Source: Anisus vortex (lineage: Eukaryota > Mollusca > Gastropoda > Planorbidae). Taken from it: a DNA stretch of 64,000 nt. The notes below the pieces were generated by a model. That model made no database searches and was not told the DNA's origin. It saw only the letters and a program-made list of their open reading frames with translations. The stretch spans positions 19,353,844 to 19,417,843 of the forward strand of contig OX421496.1 of assembly GCA_949126835.1 (NCBI GenBank). The letters run 5' to 3'. The position numbers were made by a program, and so were the translations under genes. Every line of letters starts with the position of its first letter. Position 1 is the stretch's first letter. Shown piece by piece: positions 34,866-46,687 of this stretch.

Positions 34866-35032
34866 TCCTCCAATCAAGTCCAATCTTCCCCCAATCAAGT
34901 CCAATCTTCCCCCAATCAAGTCCAATCTTCCCCCAATCAAGTCCAATCTTCCCCCAATCAAGTCCAATCTTCCCCCAATCAAGTCCAATCTTCCCCCAAT
35001 CAAGTCCAATCTTCCCCCAATCAAGTCCAATC
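34866..35032. repeat. 21-bp minisatellite (about 8 copies)
   Basis: The monomer contains AATCAAGTCCAATCTTCCCC. It ends about 20 bases before the SINE remnant at 35051. Confidence 0.95.
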
Positions 35033-35050
35033 CATGTTTATTTTTAACTA

Positions 35051-35103
35051 GCGTTCACCAGTTTCTATGGACGGTACGCCAACTGAACGTGCTGCCTCCA
35101 CCA
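35051..35103 (-). mobile_element. SINE remnant, internally deleted, at the array edge
   Basis: Plus-strand GCGTTCACCAGTTTCTATGG is the complement of the SINE 3' part (compare GCGTTCACCAGTTTCTGTGG near 60244). It is joined directly to CGGTACGCCAACTGAACGTG, the complement of the SINE head (compare 60421-60440). The central body and B box are deleted. The 5' end of the SINE, complement of CATGGTGGA, passes without a break into the 18-bp array. Confidence 0.8.
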
Positions 35104-37331
35104 TGACTATGTACTCCACCATGACTATGTACTCCACCATGACTATGTACTCCACCATGACTATGTACTCCACCATGTCTATGTACTCCACCATGACTAT
35201 GTACTCCACCATGACTATGTACTCCACCATGACTATGTACTCCACCATGACTATGTACTCCACCATGACTATGTACTCCACCATGACTATGTACTCCACC
35301 ATGACTATGTACTCCACCATGACTATGTACTCCACCATGACTATGTACTACACCATGACTATGTACTCCACCATGACTATGTACTCCACCATGACTATGT
35401 ACTACACCATGACTATGTACTCCACCATGACTATGTACTCCACCATGACTATGTACTCCACCATGACTATGTACTACACCATGACTATGTACTCCACCAT
35501 GACTATGTACTCCACCATGACTATGTACTCCACCATGACTATGTACTCCACCATGACTATGTACTCCACCATGACTATGTACTACACCATGACTATGTAC
35601 TCCACCATGACTATGTACTCCACCATGACTATGTACTCCACCATGACTATGTACTACACCATGACTATGTACTCCACCATGACTATGTACTCCACCATGA
35701 CTATGTACTCCACCATGACTATGTACTCCACCATGACTATGTACTCCACCATGACTATGTACTCCACCATGACTATGTACTCCACCATGACTATGTACTC
35801 CACCATGACTATGTACTACACCATGACTATGTACTCCACCATGACTATGTACTCCACCATGACTATGTACTCCACCATGACTATGTACTCCACCATGACT
35901 ATGTACTACACCATGACTATGTACTCCACCATGACTATGTACTCCACCATGTCTATGTACTCCACCATGACTATGTACTACACCATGACTATGTACTCCA
36001 CCATGACTATGTACTCCACCATGACTATGTACTCCACCATGACTATGTACTCCACCATGACTATGTACTCCACCATGACTATGTACTCCACCATGACTAT
36101 GTACTCCACCATGACTATGTACTCCACCATGACTATGTACTCCACCATGACTATGTACTCCACCATGACTATGTACTCCACCATGACTATGTACTACACC
36201 ATGACTATGTACTCCACCATGACTATGTACTACACCATGACTATGTACTCCACCATGACTATGTACTCCACCATGACTATGTACTCCACCATGACTATGT
36301 ACTCCACCATGACTATGTACTACACCATGACTATGTACTCCACCATGACTATGTACTCCACCATGTCTATGTACTCCACCATGACTATGTACTACACCAT
36401 GACTATGTACTCCACCATGACTATGTACTCCACCATGACTATGTACTCCACCATGACTATGTACTACACCATGACTATGTACTCCACCATGTCTATGTAC
36501 TCCACCATGACTATGTACTCCACCATGACTATGTACTACACCATGACTATGTACTCCACCATGTCTATGTACTCCACCATGACTATGTACTACACCATGA
36601 CTATGTACTCCACCATGACTATGTACTCCACCATGACTATGTACTCCACCATGACTATGTACTCCACCATGACTATGTACTCCACCATGACTATGTACTC
36701 CACCATGTCTATGTACTCCACCATGACTATGTACTACACCATGACTATGTACTCCACCATGACTATGTACTCCACCATGACTATGTACTCCACCATGACT
36801 ATGTACTCCACCATGACTATGTACTCCACCATGACTATGTACTCCACCATGACTATGTACTCCACCATGACTATGTACTCCACCATGACTATGTACTCCA
36901 CCATGACTATGTACTCCACCATGACTATGTACTCCACCATGACTATGTACTACACCATGACTATGTACTCCACCATGACTATGTACTACACCATGACTAT
37001 GTACTACACCATGACTATGTACTACACCATGACTATGTACTACACCATGACTATGTACTCCACCATGACTATGTACTCCACCATGACTATGTACTCCACC
37101 ATGTCTATGTACTCCACCATGACTATGTACTACACCATGACTATGTACTCCACCATGACTATGTACTACACCATGACTATGTACTACACCATGACTATGT
37201 ACTCCACCATGACTATGTACTACACCATGACTATGTACTACACCATGACTATGTACTACACCATGACTATGTACTACACCATGACTATGTACTACACCAT
37301 GACTATGTACTCCACCATGACTATGTACTAT
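35096..37331. repeat. 18-bp minisatellite A (about 124 copies)
   Basis: The monomer is CCACCATGACTATGTACT, with a TACTACA variant (T-C-C to T-A-C) and a rarer ATGTCTATG variant scattered through it. Because 18 is a multiple of three and the monomer lacks stops in several frames, there are 775-codon (plus, STMTMY repeats) and 766-codon (minus, HSHGGV repeats) open frames. I regard both as artefacts. The monomer includes the complement of the SINE 5' end CATGGTGGA. Confidence 0.97.
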
Positions 37332-37523
37332 ACTGTTATCAAAGTTTCTACTCAATGTTTTCCCCCATTCGGCAAACTTTCACAACCCGTTTGAACCCTG
37401 TATGCTGGTGTTTCCAAAACAGCGGGCCGCGTCCCGATGCCGGGCCACACAAATATATAAAAAATATTTGGGAAAAAAAAAGAAAAGGAAAAGTTTCAAA
37501 ATCAGATCATAGTTAGGCCTATA

Positions 37524-39454
37524 TACTAATCATAGTCATTGTACTAATCATAGTCATTGTACTAATCATAGTCATTGTACTAATCATAGTCATTGTACTA
37601 ATCATAGTCATTGTACTAATCATAGTCATTGTACTAATCATAGTCATTGTACTAATCATAGTCATTGTACTAATCATAGTCATTGTACTAATCATAGTCA
37701 TTGTACTAATCATAGTCATTGTACTAATCATAGTCATTGTACTAATCATAGTCATTGTACTAATCATAGTCATTGTACTAATCATAGTCATTGTACTAAT
37801 CATAGTCATTGTACTAATCATAGTCATTGTACTAATCATAGTCATTGTACTAATCATAGTCATTGTACTAATCATAGTCATTGTACTAATCATAGTCATT
37901 GTACTAATCGTAGTCATTGTACTAATCGTAGTCATTGTACTAATCGTAGTCATTGTACTAATCGTAGTCATTGTACTAATCGTAGTCATTGTACTAATCG
38001 TAGTCATTGTACTAATCGTAGTCATTGTACTAATCGTAGTCATTGTACTAATCGTAGTCATTGTACTAATCGTAGTCATTGTACTAATCGTAGTCATTGT
38101 ACTAATCGTAGTCATTGTACTAATCGTAGTCATTGTACTAATCGTAGTCATTGTACTAATCGTAGTCATTGTACTAATCGTAGTCATTGTACTAATCGTA
38201 GTCATTGTACTAATCGTAGTCATTGTACTAATCGTAGTCATTGTACTAATCGTAGTCATTGTACTAATCGTAGTCATTGTACTAATCGTAGTCATTGTAC
38301 TAATCGTAGTCATTGTACTAATCGTAGTCATTGTACTAATCGTAGTCATTGTACTAATCGTAGTCATTGTACTAATCGTAGTCATTGTACTAATCGTAGT
38401 CATTGTACTAATCGTAGTCATTGTACTAATCGTAGTCATTGTACTAATCGTAGTCATTGTACTAATCGTAGTCATTGTACTAATCGTAGTCATTGTACTA
38501 ATCGTAGTCATTGTACTATTCATAGTCATTGTACTAATCATAGTCATTGTACTAATCATAGTCATTGTACTAATCATAGTCATTGTACTAATCATAGTCA
38601 TTGTACTAATCATAGTCATTGTACTAATCATAGTCATTGTACTAATCATAGTCATTGTACTAATCATAGTCATTGTACTAATCATAGTCATTGTACTAAT
38701 CATAGTCATTGTACTAATCATAGTCATTGTACTAATCATAGTCATTGTACTAATCATAGTCATTGTACTAATCATAGTCATTGTACTAATCATAGTCATT
38801 GTACTAATCATAGTCATTGTACTAATCATAGTTATATACTAATCATAGTCATTGTACTAATCATAGTCATTGTACTAATCATAGTCATTGTACTAATCAT
38901 AGTCATTGTACTAATCATAGTCAATATACTAATCATAGTCATTGTACTAATCATAGTCATTGTACTAATCATAGTCATTGTACTAATCATAGTCATTGTA
39001 CTAATCATAGTCATTGTACTAATCATAGTCATTGTACTAATCATAGTCATTGTACTAATCATAGTCATTGTACTAATCATAGTCATTGTACTAATCATAG
39101 TCATTGTACTAATCATAGTCATTGTACTAATCATAGTCATTGTTTTAATCATAGTCATTGTACTAATCATAGTCATTGTACTAATCATTGTCATTGTACT
39201 AATCATAGTCATTGTACTAATCATAGTCATTGTACTAATCATAGTCATTGTACTAATCATAGTCATTGTACTAATCATAGTCATTGTACTAATCATAGTC
39301 ATTGTACTAATCATAGTCATTGTACTAATCAGTCATTGTACTAATCATAGTCATTGTACTAATCATAGTCATTGTACTAATCATAGTCATTGTACTAATC
39401 ATAGTCATTGTACTAATCATAGTCATTGTACTAATCATAGTCATTGTACTAATA
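37524..39454. repeat. 18-bp minisatellite B (about 107 copies)
   Basis: The monomer is ACTAATCATAGTCATTGT. A central block (about 37908-38510, 34 monomers) uniformly has CGTAGT where the flanks have CATAGT. Length variants occur at about 38829, 38922 and 39330. Its complement shares the core ATGACTATG with array A, and minus-strand frames read MISTMT repeats. Confidence 0.97.
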
Positions 39455-39525
39455 TTATTGTAATTTATTGAATCGTATTTGAGCTTCAGCACGTAGCTTG
39501 TCTAAAGACATTGTATCTTACTATA

Positions 39526-39722
39526 GCCAGGCAGCGCGTTCGACTGGCCTACCGAAGGGTGTCACAGAGTCTACCCAGCTCTGATGTGCACCTGACATTA
39601 GCTGTGGAAAATTTAAGGCGGCTGGGCATTGTGCTGGCCACACAATCTCTAGTATACCGTGGCTACTGAAACTGATGAACGCTGCTTCACCGGCCCTATG
39701 GATCAATTTGTTCCGACGGGAA
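39526..39722 (+). mobile_element. SINE copy with B-box deletion
   Basis: The head CCAGGCAGCGCGTTCGACTG is followed by CCTACCGAAGG, then directly by GTCTACCCAGCTCTGATG. The B box (GGTTCGAATCC) is missing. The body core GGCTGGGCATTGTGCTGG, the ACACAATC stretch and the tail CACCGGCCCTATGGATCAAT are intact. It lies about 70 bases after array B. Confidence 0.85.
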
Positions 39723-40470
39723 TAGTTTAGTATAACCAGCCTTTAACCAGTCTAGTGAATGTAATATAGATATAAGTGGGACACACAAAAATAACAAAGC
39801 AGAAATATACAAATAAAAACCGGGGTACGAAAAACAAAAGTTTGGGAAACGCTGACTTAGAATCTAATACTATAATAAGCTTTCGATCAATGGATCCCAA
39901 ATACAAACAACAGAGAACCAGTAAATTATTTCAGATTATAAAGTAAAACACTATTATAAGAGATAATAGGTAATCAAAGATATTCCTGTCCCACCTGTCC
40001 AACGCAACACACCTGTCCGGGGGGGATCAAGATAAACAACAACAACTGCATCTGATGCATCCCCCCCCCCCTTTCCATTTCATTCAAGACTTCAATGGCA
40101 GTGTCAGCTCTTGCAGTGGTGGTCCCTCGTTAATGCAGGTTATAGATAACCCGCGAGGGTCACGTAGAGGGCCTATATTTAGCCGTTGGTGTAACTAGAT
40201 CCCAGCGCGAGAGGAATGTTGTGCAGATAACAAGAGCCTCGTCGTCCATTAATGACAATTTGTCGGGTGAACAACGTAACACCAGCAGATAAAGCAGCCA
40301 ACACGCACACATACAAACACAGTGAGATGATGTATGGGCTTAACGGATGATCTCTCAATGGTGGCATGAATCTACGAGTAGCTGTTTGAATAGATTTGTG
40401 TTGGCTAATTGTACACAGTATAATAGTAGATTGCTTATCAGTTGTATGCATATTATGGGGTTTGGCCAGC
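39723..40470. other. spacer, no gene recognised
   Basis: At 39843-39856 GTTTGGGAAACGCTGAC resembles a hAT right end, and at about 37404 CTGGTGTTTCCAAAAC resembles a left end. They might bracket array B, but no duplication supports this. A nested inverted repeat lies at 40124-40159. A C-run lies near 40061-40070. Confidence 0.45.
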
Positions 40471-40660
40471 GGTATAAAATATGTATTGTTTGTGATTTGG
40501 TACAAAATATATATTATATGGTTTGCCATGGTACAAAATACGTATGGTTTGTTATTGATACGAAAGGTTTGTCATTGGTAAGAAACTGATATGGTTTGTG
40601 ATTGATACAAAATATGTATGGTTTGTGATTGATACAAAATATGTATGGTTTGTCTGTGGG
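40471..40660. repeat. degenerate repeat of about 27-33 bp
   Basis: Words TATGGTTTGTGATTGATAC and AAAATATGTATGGTTTGT recur about six times with substitutions and length changes. The last two copies are the most alike. Confidence 0.75.
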
Positions 40661-41209
40661 CACAAATAAATAAATATTTCTTAATGATATGTTTGATTAA
40701 AATTACAATGTTTCCAGATAAAAGCCCCATTGAGCGTGTTCCCATTCACCGGTCCAGCGAGATACAAGGCTAGCACTGGACATTAAGACTACAGCGGAAT
40801 ATCCACCCAGTCCAACATTCCGTTGTCAATGGAACTAATCCAGTCATTGACCAGAAATTGCTATTTTTGAAAAAAAAAACGGACGGACGAGTCTGGCCAT
40901 TCAATTCTATCCAATCAGCGCAATAGGAAGCCGCCACGTTATAATCACGTGATTTCCTCCCTCCCCTCCCCCACCTATTCTCCTCTTCCCATCTCCCTCC
41001 CCATTTTGTTGTTGTAACTCATGGAATTAATGGAGAAAATCAGGCGGAATAACAAAGGAGAGATAATAATCTCTGGCATAGAAGGAGCAGTGTCTTCAGT
41101 CTTGCATCGTGTCCAGTCTTGCAGCATTCAATATTATTTGTCTTGTTATACGTCATGAATTCAATAAAAAAATATTAGTAGAATGTCTTGCTCTAAGACC
41201 TTGTTTATT
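40661..41209. other. spacer, no gene recognised
   Basis: Higher-complexity sequence around 40725-40980; no exon recognised. Confidence 0.5.
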
Positions 41210-41243
41210 GGGGGGGGGGGGGGGGGGGGTGAAAGGGGGGGGG
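41210..41243. repeat. G-runs
   Basis: A run of 20 G residues, then TGAAA and a second run of nine. Confidence 0.95.
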
Positions 41244-41536
41244 CGTTCATGTTGTTTAAGAAGATGTTGCGGTTTTATAGTGGATGGATTAGGAAAATAG
41301 AGCAAATGAAAGTGTGTTGATGATCTGCCGAGCCGACACCTGAAATTATTTTTATTTAGGGAGTTACGATACTAAAAAATGACAGGGTATAATAGTTGAA
41401 AGAAAATATGAGAATCACTATAAGGGACCGGTGCATCTACATATGAATAATGGATGCAAGTATAATACAGCGGGTAATTGTTCTAGCAAGACATTCATTT
41501 ATTACAGATGGAAGTGACGAAGGGGTGAGAAAAGGA

Positions 41537-41668
41537 TTCTTGAACTCTATTGGCAGTGTGTTAAGAAAGATCACACATTGGATTGATCGTGTTCTTGAAC
41601 TCTATTGGCAGTGTGTTAAGAAAGATCACACATTGGATTGATCGTGTACACATTGGATTGATCGTGTT
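41537..41668. repeat. 55-bp tandem duplication with partial third copy
   Basis: A unit from TTCTTGAACTCTATTGGCAG to CATTGGATTGATCGTG occurs twice without visible difference, followed by a partial copy (ACACATTGGATTGATCGTGT). Confidence 0.95.
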
Positions 41669-42258
41669 AAGTGGTGTGTGTTTATATGTACTAGTACTCT
41701 TGATCATGTTATACATTGTTTGTTTTTAAAACACTTCATCAAGTGAAAGAAAGAAACACAAACAAGCACACCGCCAATGTTCTAAGTGTACTGTGAAACA
41801 CAGTAACTTAAGTCCAAAACTGTGATCTCAACAAGTCCACAGAACGCCAACACAATCTACTTCACTGTTCAAGTCTATAGAACGCACAGCTAGTACACAA
41901 CCTCTGTTTTGTTGATGCTTAAATTATGATTAAACCCGAAAGTTTAAAACAAAAGATGGTTTCTGTGTTTCAATATTCAAATTGAGGTGTTTGTTGAGTT
42001 CTTGTATCTCGATCAAATATTAAAACACGTTTTAAAACAAAATGAAACTAAATAAACAGAAGAAATAAGAACATTCACACTGTCGAATGAAATGTTTGAA
42101 AAATAATATTGTTTTCCCGTGTCCCATGAACCATGGCTGTTTTTGCTGGCGATGTACTTCCGGTGGAAGTTATGTGCCGTTCTAAAGTATAAACAGTTTG
42201 ATAGCCCTTTGAGTGTCGCATCTCTAGGACACAATACAAACAACCCCACTGTGAAGTG
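41669..42258. other. AT-rich spacer, no gene recognised
   Basis: No recognisable gene. Confidence 0.55.
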
Positions 42259-42295
42259 TCGGGTCGGGTCGGGTCGGGTCGGGTCAGGTCAGGTC
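42259..42295. repeat. GGGTC pentamer microsatellite
   Basis: Five GGGTC units followed by two AGGTC units. Confidence 0.95.
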
Positions 42296-43580
42296 CGATC
42301 CCAGGACTTTATTTTTATCTTCCTATTGCTATACCGCCCCCTCCCCCACCCAGCTCCCCTTCCCCACCCCACTATCATCGTTTTCCCCGTCAACTATTTT
42401 ACAATGATGTTTTGTGTGTGTCTGTCCCCTATGGCAACCCAGTCACGTGACACGACCAAACAAGGGGGTGGGGGAGAGAGGAAGGGGAAGGGGGGAAGAC
42501 AGACTAGGACTAGGAAGGAGTGAGTACTGATGGAAGAAAAAATTAAAGACCATAAAAACAACGAGATGAGGGGTAAATGGGGGGGGGGGAGACCCATCAA
42601 GCTTGGGGTCAAATCATGCATGAAGACAGCAAATCGACCGCTGCTATTTTTTCAAGGCTCAGGGTTTTTCTAAGGACGAAAATTTCTGCAACCCCGGTTT
42701 TCTTTTCTTTTTCTTTTCTGTAAAGGCAAAGATATTTTTTTTTTTGTTTTTTTCGCATTATATGCTCTGGCGGACGTCTGCAGGTGTAGAGTGTAAGGGC
42801 TGAAAACGTTTCTTTGTCTTTAGGTCTTGTGCTAAGTCACGGTGACTTCAGGAGGAGAAAATAAATATCCACAGTAGAACAATGCCAACAGTTAAATAGA
42901 GTGCTTTGTTGGTAGTTTTGAAGAGGGAGTCGGGGGAGCGGGTCATAGGGCCATAAATTGTTGATACGTTGATAACTTATTTTTCACTGAGAATGCAAGG
43001 GAAAAGGGGGGGGGGGCAAATAACGGACACGGTAGGCCCTATATATAAATTTCATTTTTAGTAGAAGGTTCCTTGTTGAATTTATTAGATGCAAGATGCC
43101 TGCTTTAATATCAACCGACCCCGCGCGTCACACTTTTATCAGAAATGCGATAAGAGTAAAAAACATTGATAGACAAACTACAGTGTAGGGTACATCCTTT
43201 GTCTACAAGTCGTTGACCATTTAAAGACCTAGAGCTTCCCATTGATCAGAAGGAAGAAACATCCAATCACCAACTTCACACTTGTATAATATAGAAGTAA
43301 CATCCAGAAATAGAAGATTATTGGTAATCATGGAAATAATCTACTCACCAACAAGAGTTAAAAAATGAAAACCACTAATCCTTTAGAAGCATCGTCTCCC
43401 CCAGTCTGACAATCTGAAACAAAACAAAAGAACTCGTTAATATTAACGAAATAATATTTCAATTGTTATTTCTGTTTGGTTTTCTTTCACACTCACGCTT
43501 GACATTCTGTTTTTTTTTTTAAATCATTACATCATTATAATAATAATAATACATCATTACATTTCTAAATTGTGACTTGT
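42296..43580. other. spacer, no gene recognised
   Basis: G-rich patches (42460-42500, 42579-42592, 43007-43017) and T-runs. No gene recognised. Confidence 0.55.
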
Positions 43581-44115
43581 CTAAAACAGCTACTATACTG
43601 AGATGTGAACAACAGACTGCTAGTATAAAACAGCTACTATACTGAGATGTGAACAACAGACCGCTAGTCTAAAACAGCTACTATACTGAGATGTGAACAA
43701 CAGACCGCTAGTCTGAAACAGCTACTATTCAGAAATGTGAACAACAGACCGCTAGTCTGAAACAGCTACTATACTACTATACTGAAATGTGAACAACAGA
43801 CCGCTAGTCTGAAACAGCTACTATATTGAAATGTGAACAACAGACCGCTAGTCTTAAACAGCTACTATACTGAAATGTGAACAACAGACCGCTAGTCTGA
43901 AACAGCTACTATTCAGAAATGTGAACAACAGACCGCTAGTCTGAAACAGCTACTATACTGAAATGTGAACAACAGACCGCTAGTCTGAAACAGCTACTAT
44001 TCAGAAATGTGAACAACAGACCGCTAGTCTGAAACAGCTACTATACTGAAATGTGAACAACAGACCGCTAGTATGAAACAGCTACTATTCAGAAATGTGA
44101 ACAACAGACCGCTAA
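43581..44115. repeat. 44-bp minisatellite (about 12 copies)
   Basis: The monomer contains CTGAAACAGCTACTATACTG, AAATGTGAACAACAGACC and GCTAGT. A shorter form has CTATTCAGAAATG; one monomer has a duplicated TACTA. Confidence 0.95.
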
Positions 44116-44260
44116 TCTAAACGTGTAGGCAGTGAAGAGAATGTTTCTAAAAACTGCTGAGCTAATCGATAGTGCGCTCCTCCATCTGTAATAACTTTTT
44201 TTGTTTTGTTTTGCAGGCAATTTTGTAAGGAATAATTGGGCGTGTAAAAGGGGAGGGGGT

Positions 44261-44355
44261 ATGGTGGGGTATGGTGGGGTATGGAGGGGTATGGTGGGGT
44301 ATGGTGGGGTATGGTGGGGTATGGTGGGGTATGGTGGGGTATGGTGGGGTATGGG
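44261..44355. repeat. 10-bp G-rich minisatellite (9 copies)
   Basis: The monomer is ATGGTGGGGT; one copy has ATGGAGGGGT. Confidence 0.95.
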
Positions 44356-44394
44356 CATCACATGAGTCTTTGCTCCAGAGTTAAATATTTCACT

Positions 44395-44565
44395 TGCCCC
44401 AGTGTGTAGAGAAGCCGACCGAAACCAATTTTTTTGGCTTCGGCTGCAAACGAAATTATACCGAAAGTTAAACATGGACTTTCGGCGGAAACCGAAGCCA
44501 AAACCAAAAGTTTCAATACAACAATCGGCCGAAACTGAAAGATAAACCGAAATTTCCAAACAAAA
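44395..44565. repeat. CCGAAA-rich interspersed repeat fragment
   Basis: CCGAAA, GGCTTCGGC, CGGCGGAAACCGAAGCC and CGGCCGAAACTGAAA words occur in both orientations in an otherwise AT-rich stretch. This clustering of self-complementary words looks like a transposon end region, but I cannot name the family or its borders. Confidence 0.4.
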
Positions 44566-45329
44566 TATTTTAAAGACCGCACATTATCTATAATTAGTTG
44601 TTTTTTTTACCCCATTCATGTGAAGTTCAACCAGCAGGTTTACTCATTCGGTCTATTTGTCAACAACAAGAAAGAAAAAAAGGAAAGAAAAAATCACAAG
44701 AGTTTACTAATTTAGGGTGTATACACTTTTTAATGTGTGCAGATATCAAATGTGCCAGGCTTAATGCACGCTTTACAACAGCACTGCATTTCTGCATTCT
44801 CCACCGCTGGCTATTAGCTTTAAACCTCGGCGCAGACGAGTAGGAAAAGAGAAAGGGGGATGTTGATGTTAAATGAGCTAAACGTCGAGGGGTTTTATGC
44901 TACTCGGATGTGCTAGCTGCTGCATCACTGCCATAGCTCATAAGTCTAAACGTGCTCCCCTCCATCCATGCGCCATACTCCTCCCCACAATTCTAGATGA
45001 TTCTGTAGATCGCTCTGTTCAGAGCGTAGGTAGATATATACGTGTATATATATACATCCATTCTATATGTGTATTGATAAGTTGACCCCCTAGTGATGAT
45101 GCCAGCTGCCAGGCAGTGATTAAACGGTTCCCACTACGCGCCAAGAGAGATAACAATAAAAGAAATCAACCCGTGTGAGATGGTGGAAGGGAGGTAATTT
45201 AGATTGTACAGACAACAAAATGTTTGGAGGAATGGTAGAGCAGCATCTAGAATCTAGACACAAGGAGATGATATAAGTTTAAGACACAAAATATTTAGGC
45301 CTTTATAAAAAAATTCAAATGCATTTTCA
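44566..45329. other. spacer, no gene recognised
   Basis: Short chance open frames only (81 codons at 44598-44843). Confidence 0.55.
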
Positions 45330-45346
45330 TTTACTCAAATATAAGG

Positions 45347-45569
45347 TGACCGAGCGGTAGTGCGTTGGACTGGCGTACCGAAGGTCCTGGGTTCGAATCA
45401 TGGAGAAGGAAAGTATTTGTTCTCACGTCTACCCAGCTGTGATGGATACCTTACTTTAGTTGGGGTAAAGTAAAAGCGGCTGGGCATTGTGTTGGCCACA
45501 CAATCCCCCCAGTATGCCGTGGCCACAGAAACTGGTGAACACTAACTTCACCAATCCTATGGATCAAAT
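45347..45569 (+). mobile_element. full-length tRNA-derived SINE with perfect target duplication
   Basis: The head has TGACCGAGCGGTAGTGCG (A-box region) and GGGTTCGAATCATGG (B box). The body has CTACCCAGCTGTGATGG, AGCGGCTGGGCATTGTG, GGCCACACAATCC and GAAACTGGTGAAC, ending in CTATGGATCAAAT. A perfect 17-bp duplication, TTTACTCAAATATAAGG, flanks it (45330-45346 and 45570-45586). Lack of decay in the duplication suggests a fairly recent insertion. This is the best reference copy of the family in the window. Confidence 0.93.
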
Positions 45570-45664
45570 TTTACTCAAATATAAGGCACCATTCAATGTG
45601 TTTATCACATTCATACACGGAAGAACAGAATAAAGAAAGTCTGGCGGACAATAATATTGGTGGT

Positions 45665-46687
45665 ATTACCTAGGTATTTAATAAAGAGTAGGCCTACATT
45701 ACCTAGGTATTTAATAAAGAGTAGGCCTACATTACCTAGGTATTTAATAAAGAGTAGGCCTACATTACCTAGGTATTTAATAAAGAGTAGGCCTACATTA
45801 CCTAGGTATTTAATAAAGAGTAGGCCTACATTACCTAGGTATTTAATAAAGAGTAGGCCTACATTACCTAGGTATTTAATAAAGAGTAGGCCTACATTAC
45901 CTAGGTATTTAATAAAGAGTAGGCCTACATTACCTAGGTATTTAATAAAGAGTAGGCCTACATTACCTAGGTATTTAATAAAGAGTAGGCCTACATTACC
46001 TAGGTATTTAATAAAGAGTAGGCCTACATTACCTAGGTATTTAATAAAGAGTAGGCCTACATTACCTAGGTATTTAATAAAGAGTAGGCCTACATTACCT
46101 AGGTATTTAATAAAGAGTAGGCCTACATTACCTAGGTATTTAATAAAGAGTAGGCCTACATTACCTAGGTATTTAATAAAGAGTAGGCCTACATTACCTA
46201 GGTATTTAATAAAGAGTAGGCCTACATTACCTAGGTATTTAATAAAGAGTAGGCCTACATTACCTAGGTATTTAATAAAGAGTAGGCCTACATTACCTAG
46301 GTATTTAATAAAGAGTAGGCCTACATTACCTAGGTATTTAATAAAGAGTAGGCCTACATTACCTAGGTATTTAATAAAGAGTAGGCCTACATTACCTAGG
46401 TATTTAATAAAGAGTAGGCCTACATTACCTAGGTATTTAATAAAGAGTAGGCCTACATTACCTAGGTATTTAATAAAGAGTAGGCCTACATTACCTAGGT
46501 ATTTAATAAAGAGTAGGCCTACATTACCTAGGTATTTAATAAAGAGTAGGCCTACATTACCTAGGTATTTAATAAAGAGTAGGCCTACATTACCTAGGTA
46601 TTTAATAAAGAGTAGGCCTACATTACCTAGGTATTTAATAAAGAGTAGGCCTACATTACCTAGGTATTTAATAAAGAGTAGGCCTAC
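45665..46687. repeat. 33-bp minisatellite, 31 copies, nearly invariant
   Basis: The monomer contains ATTACCTAGGTATTTAATAA and AGAGTAGGCCTAC. By eye all 31 copies are identical. Each monomer carries AATAAA and the palindromes CCTAGG and AGGCCT. Long open frames on both strands (361 and 365 codons) are a consequence of the 33-bp period. The array starts 78 bases after the target duplication of the SINE at 45347. Confidence 0.97.

Noticed and set aside
35055..37394. Open frames of 775 codons (plus, STMTMY repeats) and 766 codons (minus, histidine-rich HSHGGV repeats)
   Set aside because: They are the direct result of a stop-free 18-bp monomer; both strands and further frames are open at the same place, and there is no unique coding sequence, signal peptide or splice signal at the ends.
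37519..39320. Open frames of 436 and 162 codons, minus strand
   Set aside because: Same cause: MISTMT repeats from the 18-bp array B.
37404..39856. hAT-like element enclosing array B and the 39.5-kb SINE
   Set aside because: End-like words CTGGTGTTTCCAAAAC and GTTTGGGAAACGCTGAC exist, but they match poorly and no 8-bp duplication was found.
45347..45420. tRNA gene
   Set aside because: A- and B-box-like sequences are present but the cloverleaf is not intact and the unit continues into a SINE body with target duplication.
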